This document shows, piece by piece, positions 59,984 through 64,000 of a stretch of DNA of 64,000 nucleotides (position 1 is its first letter; each line of letters opens with the position of its first letter). A program made the translations under genes and the position numbers. Origin of the DNA: Thysanoteuthis rhombus (lineage: Eukaryota > Mollusca > Cephalopoda > Oegopsida > Thysanoteuthidae). The notes beneath the pieces are model-generated. The model saw only the letters and a list, made by a program, of their open reading frames with translations, was not told the origin of the DNA and did no database searches. The stretch covers positions 46,224,841-46,288,840 of the forward strand of contig OY735218.1 in NCBI GenBank assembly GCA_963457665.1, given 5' to 3'.

Positions 59984-60699
59984 GACGTAAGAGTTTTTCA
60001 AGGTTGTGCCAGGTAACTCAATTTTTCAATGAAACTGTGAATTTAAATTTGACCTGGACATTTCCATTCTGGAAGTTTCGACTCCGATGGCTTCAATTCA
60101 GGTGGTTCACTTCCTGGTTCAGATATAAGTGAACCCAAAATCACACTGCAAGTCTAACTGAACAAATGGACACGCTAAAAGTTATATCCACGTAAATAGA
60201 TGATATTTTTCAAAAAAAGTAATGATTTTTTAAGGTATCTTTTCATCATTCATTCTTTTCGAATTTTATCATTATTGATTCATTCAATTATGTTCCATGT
60301 CATGGAAGCGGCTGTTTCATTTGTTCGTACGGTTGTTCAAAGCAGTCGTATATTTTTTTTTTGTAAATTACACATAAAAAAATTTTTTTTAGAAGAAACG
60401 TATTTACATATCCATTTTTTATACACCTTTAAATGGAAAGAAAATCACGTATTGTCAATGCTGATTTTTATTTCAAATAAAGGTAAGTAAAAACATCTGG
60501 CATACAGTTATCATTTCATAATCACCTCTGAACAAAGAGTAAAAATTTGATGAAAATATGTATGGTTGTTTAGAGCAGCCATAGAAATTTATCTAATGAT
60601 AATTTTTTTCCAAAATTACCCGTAAAATGATTAATTTTTCTAGAAAGTATGTATTAGTTTATCCATATGTTGTTATTGTTCAAGTTTGACTTGTTTTCA
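59984..60699. other. AT-rich stretch with no recognised gene
   Basis: A 96-codon reading at 60,200-60,490 has no recognised domain. Confidence 0.45.
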
Positions 60700-61030
60700 G
60701 TAGAGCCAGCTCCAAATCCAAGAACAAAAAAAAATCATTAATCCTACGAAGAACGGTATACAACCAATCCATCCTCCCAATAATCAAGCATTTATCTGAA
60801 ACATGGAACCTTACCTCAGTTCATAAGCTGAGAACCATACAGTGTGCATTCGAGAGACATCGCAGTATATCAGCAAAAGTCAGGGGTCAGAGATATCATA
60901 GAAATGGTTAAAAAAATCAAATAGCTATGGGTTAACCATGTTGCAATAACATCAGACATACGTTGGGCATCCCAAAAAGTTGATCTCCAGAGTTCAAATG
61001 TAAAAAAAAAAATGTAAAACACGGCCGGCA
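60700..61030 (+). pseudogene. LINE C-terminal fragment, decayed
   Basis: Readable blocks: SSKSKNKKKSLIL (60,706 on), RRTVYNQSILPIIK, ETWNLTSVHKLRTIQCAFER and, after a deletion and frameshift, GVRDIIEMVKKIK. These are the C-terminal blocks in order. It ends without a (GAT)n tail. Confidence 0.75.
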
Positions 61031-61980
61031 AAATATGAGATATTTTTCAAAAGAACGATCGAGAGCTGATTCCTAATTTCAAACGTTAAGCACTATTGGA
61101 ACAATGATTAGAAACGTAATACAAATATATCTTCATCTCTAAGAGCAGAGACTATTTTGATAAATGATGTCAAAGCTCCGATCTGTTTGTACGGTTGTTT
61201 TCATAATATTTCCATCAACTATGGATTTTTACGTTCTAACGAAAAGTTCGAGACTGATTAATTATTTAACTTGAAATTTTTTATGGAAACAGAGAGTTTG
61301 AAATGAATATTATTGCAAAATATTTTGTTGAATATTGGTTCATATAGTTCATAATCTATAAAATATTGTTTGCAACCTCCACTTCCAACTATATTATGAG
61401 TCCAGTGACTTGAAATTTCCTTTCTTTAATTTGTACATAAACTATGAGGCCAGAAAGGAAAAGCAGTTCAAGCCATCCAACTACAAAGGCCAGTACAAAA
61501 TAATGCTGCGAGATCAAATCGTCTGAAAGATTCACAATGGCCTTTTCTATTGAGAACCTCGCAGAGAAACAAAAACATAGTACACAAGAGAGAGCTGCAA
61601 TAGACATAAGAAGGTTTTCGCATTCATTTCAGATTTAGGAGAAGAAAAAATTCATCTTATATCCTAAATTTGTCTATTTCTGTTCATGTTTCTCATATTA
61701 TTTGGAAAAGTAAATTATGCTATTTTATGATTTGGATGATGATAACAATACTATCTGTGGTTGAATTCTGTAAGCTTCTTTGTAATCATAACAAATGTTT
61801 ATGCATTTGCATTGTTTAGACAAGGATACAAAGTACACATATTCGAAAAAAAGCAATTTTTCCGATTATAGCAAAGACATATAACTGCATGACGGACTTA
61901 ACAGACGTAAAAGATCCGGCAACATTAAGTATTTATTCTACCGTATATATCTATACATATACATATATATTTTCACACTT
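61031..61980. other. AT-rich stretch with no recognised gene
   Basis: Nothing recognised. Confidence 0.5.
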
Positions 61981-62212
61981 TCACACACACACACACACAT
62001 ACACACACACACACAGACACGTATATAGAATTTTATACACACATATACACATATATATATATGCATATTATATTTATATGTATATTCATATACATGTTTA
62101 TATATAATCTTGTGTGTATGTACATATGCATATATATGTATATACATACATGTAAATACACATATATATATATGCACATTTAAGTATATATATGTATAGA
62201 TATATATATATG

Positions 62213-62249
<37 letters not shown>

Positions 62250-62251
62250 GT
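61981..62251. repeat. Compound CA/TA/TATG microsatellite region
   Basis: CA runs at about 61,983-62,015 and 62,213-62,231 enclose a region of TA, TATG and TACA units, ending in (TA)n. Confidence 0.9.
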
Positions 62252-63472
62252 CGATTCATGTCAATTAAATACATAAATGTTGTTTGTGTCAATGATATAC
62301 TCTCATCTTGCTTCATTCAACTCCTCAGATATATTAAAATATTTTTTCTGATTTGTTTTTTTTTGTTCTTCTGGCTTTGACAAGATTTCATACCATATTC
62401 GATCACGATCTTTGATTTTGAAATATGTAATTAATTTATATCCTTAAATTGAAAAATTGTGTTTTTTCTCCGAGGTTCAGATTTCACTTTGAATATAGTT
62501 TTGTACATAAGTTGATTTTTTAAATTATTTTCCATCCTGTCATTGGATTTTTTCCTGCAGCTCTAAGTTTCCAGACATGAAAAGACATCGAAGTGTCGTT
62601 TTTGTACTTTTCAAGATTAAAGGAAGCATTATGATTATCTGAATTTAATTTTCAAGGTCAGAATTTAGGATTTAGAATCATTTTTGTGTATGTGTATAAA
62701 TTCGTGCTCTATATAGAATTTCTCGTGTTAAGCAATTGTTTTGTAGCATGCATTTTTCTGATTCTCTACAATTACTTTTTTTACGTAAATTCTTATTGGT
62801 GTTTTTATAATTATTTCATTCACATTTTCGTCATTGTGGTTACATATTATTCTTTCCATGATATCTACGCTGTTGTATGAGAGTTTCTATTTGTTTGAGT
62901 TGAAAAATCCGATCTGATCCGTTGTTTGGTGGGAAATATTCTTCTGTAACATCCAGTTTTTTTTTTTACCAATGTTTGATATTATCTGCTTTTGAAAGTT
63001 TGGATAAACCAAATTAGATTTCTTTTCCTCCATCTTTTGTTAGTTTTGGTATCCTTCCGTTTGTTTGTTTTATTAAACTTATTATCAAATTCTAGTTACT
63101 GCTTTACAAATCCACTATCTCCAAGTACTTTTTGGCAGTTTATGAAAACAAAAATATTTCCATTCGAGGAGTTAAATGTTGATCTTGTATTTACTGAATT
63201 GGAGACCTGTTGGCTAATGGATGGTTCGATTTCCTATTTAGATGAACAGGAGTCTGTTCCGATATTTTCAGTCAAGAGTTTGAAGTAGTTATCAGACTTT
63301 ATTCTTGTATGTTTTTGGTTTTGTTGGCTTTGATTGATATTTCCTAGGATTGTTAAAATTTTTGTTTACTCCCTGCATCGGCTTTTTAGGAAGAATTATC
63401 TTTGTGTTCTTTGTATTTAATCAAGTTTACCGTATTTGGGAGCTCATTTTCGTATCTTCCAAGGATTCTATC

Positions 63473-63474
<2 letters not shown>
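62252..63474. other. T-rich stretch with no recognised gene
   Basis: The plus strand is notably T-rich. A 98-codon reading at 62,992-63,288 is not recognised. Confidence 0.45.
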
Positions 63475-63539
<65 letters not shown>

Positions 63540-63540
63540 C

Positions 63541-63614
<74 letters not shown>
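63475..63614. repeat. Long (TA)n microsatellite
   Basis: About 138 bp of TA with four single-base interruptions. It ends 15 bp before hammerhead copy B. Confidence 0.97.
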
Positions 63615-63628
63615 CAGATAGTTTATAG

Positions 63629-63670
63629 CCACACTGAAGAGCTGTAATAAAACGAAACAGCTGTCCGTGG
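63629..63670 (+). ncRNA. Hammerhead ribozyme copy B, decayed
   Basis: Core CTGAAGA (63,634-63,640), GAA (63,654-63,656), the AC-AGCT-GT stem III and C17 (63,665) are intact. Stem II, GCTGT against AAAAC, has two mismatches. Stem I, CCACA against CGTGG, has one, at the position next to the cleavage site. Activity is doubtful. Confidence 0.65.
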
Positions 63671-63927
63671 ATGACACGATAATTAACGCTTCACTTTTCA
63701 GGGTTGAACAATCTCTAAGTGAGGTAACTCGCTCATTGTAAACTTATGCAATAGGATTTGAGCACTCTGGTGAACTAGGAATTTAAACTAAATGAATATA
63801 TCGCTTAAATTCAGCCTTATTGATCGTCCAGTTCCCTAGTGCAGGGGTTGGATATCAGTTTTCGGGTCTGAAGCGAAGGTTTCAATCCAGCCTCGTGGTA
63901 CTGGATGGGATAACAGGTATTCTATAG

Positions 63928-63969
63928 CCACACTGAAGAGTTGTAATACACCGAAACAGCCGTCTGTAG
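63928..63969 (+). ncRNA. Hammerhead ribozyme copy C, slightly decayed
   Basis: Core CTGAAGA (63,933-63,939), GAA (63,953-63,955), stem III AC-AGCC-GT and cleavage C (63,964) are intact. Stem II, GTTGT against ACACC, has one mismatch (a G at the second position would restore pairing). Stem I, CCACA against TGTAG, has one mismatch. It is intermediate in preservation between copies A and B. Confidence 0.7.
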
Positions 63970-64000
63970 ATGACACAATTATTGATTATGATAATCAAAG

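Larger units (their letters stand above)
63624..64000 (+). mobile_element. Retrozyme-like tandem: hammerhead copies B and C
   Basis: Two hammerhead motifs in the same orientation bound a 299-bp unit (cleavage sites after 63,665 and 63,964). The second half of the unit (63,849-63,922) matches the sequence upstream of hammerhead A at 17.2 kb, including GGATATC, CGGGTCTGA and CCTCGTGGTACTGGA. GGTTTCAATCC (63,878-63,888) is a near-consensus tRNA B box. The sequence after C is cut by the window end, so further units may follow. Confidence 0.65.

Overview
This window is AT-rich, gene-poor animal DNA. No open reading frame here is a convincing host gene exon. The longest ones are readings of (TA)n/(CA)n arrays or decayed pieces of retroelements. 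The mix of elements suggests a lophotrochozoan, with a cephalopod mollusc as my best guess: long TA/CA/GA/ATCT microsatellites, an RTE/CFDP2-like endonuclease-reverse transcriptase LINE family whose copies end in (GAT)n, a Penelope-like retroelement with a GIY-YIG domain, tRNA-like SINE heads and hammerhead-ribozyme elements. The species assignment is inference; no gene here fixes it.

The most interesting feature is a repeat family carrying a type I hammerhead self-cleaving ribozyme. The copy at 17,267-17,321 has every invariant core base and fully paired stems I, II and III with a GTC cleavage triplet. Two partly decayed copies near the right end (63,629-63,670 and 63,928-63,969) lie head-to-tail with cleavage sites 299 bp apart. 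That is the layout of retrozymes, small elements that make circular RNA. A tRNA-like B box lies just upstream of the ribozyme in two of the three copies.

Layout. 0-9 kb: compound microsatellites, two copies of a dispersed ~480-bp family, a small inverted-repeat element with a tRNA-like core (5,450-5,676), and a tRNA-like SINE head. 9-17.4 kb: a possible foldback element, a decayed LINE on the minus strand (11.0-13.3 kb), a LINE 3' fragment on the plus strand, and the intact-looking hammerhead. 17.4-23 kb: polypyrimidine tracts, a (TTC)n array and a ~34-bp minisatellite. 23-29 kb: two duplicated-sequence pairs and a ~100-150-bp tandem repeat. 29.8-41.6 kb: a cluster of the ~480-bp family in both orientations, one copy split by a LINE fragment that ends in (GAT)n, plus a Penelope-type motif near 37.3 kb. 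42.6-43.5 kb: an ~85-bp minisatellite. 45.7-47.3 kb: a LINE scrap, then a decayed Penelope-like element with a perfect 16-bp hairpin. 48-64 kb: microsatellites, a third polypyrimidine tract, three more LINE scraps and the hammerhead tandem.

The sequence between these elements is AT-rich DNA in which I recognise nothing. The window as a whole reads as an intergenic or intronic repeat graveyard. All identifications come from reading the sequence by eye; boundaries of decayed elements are approximate, typically within tens of bases.
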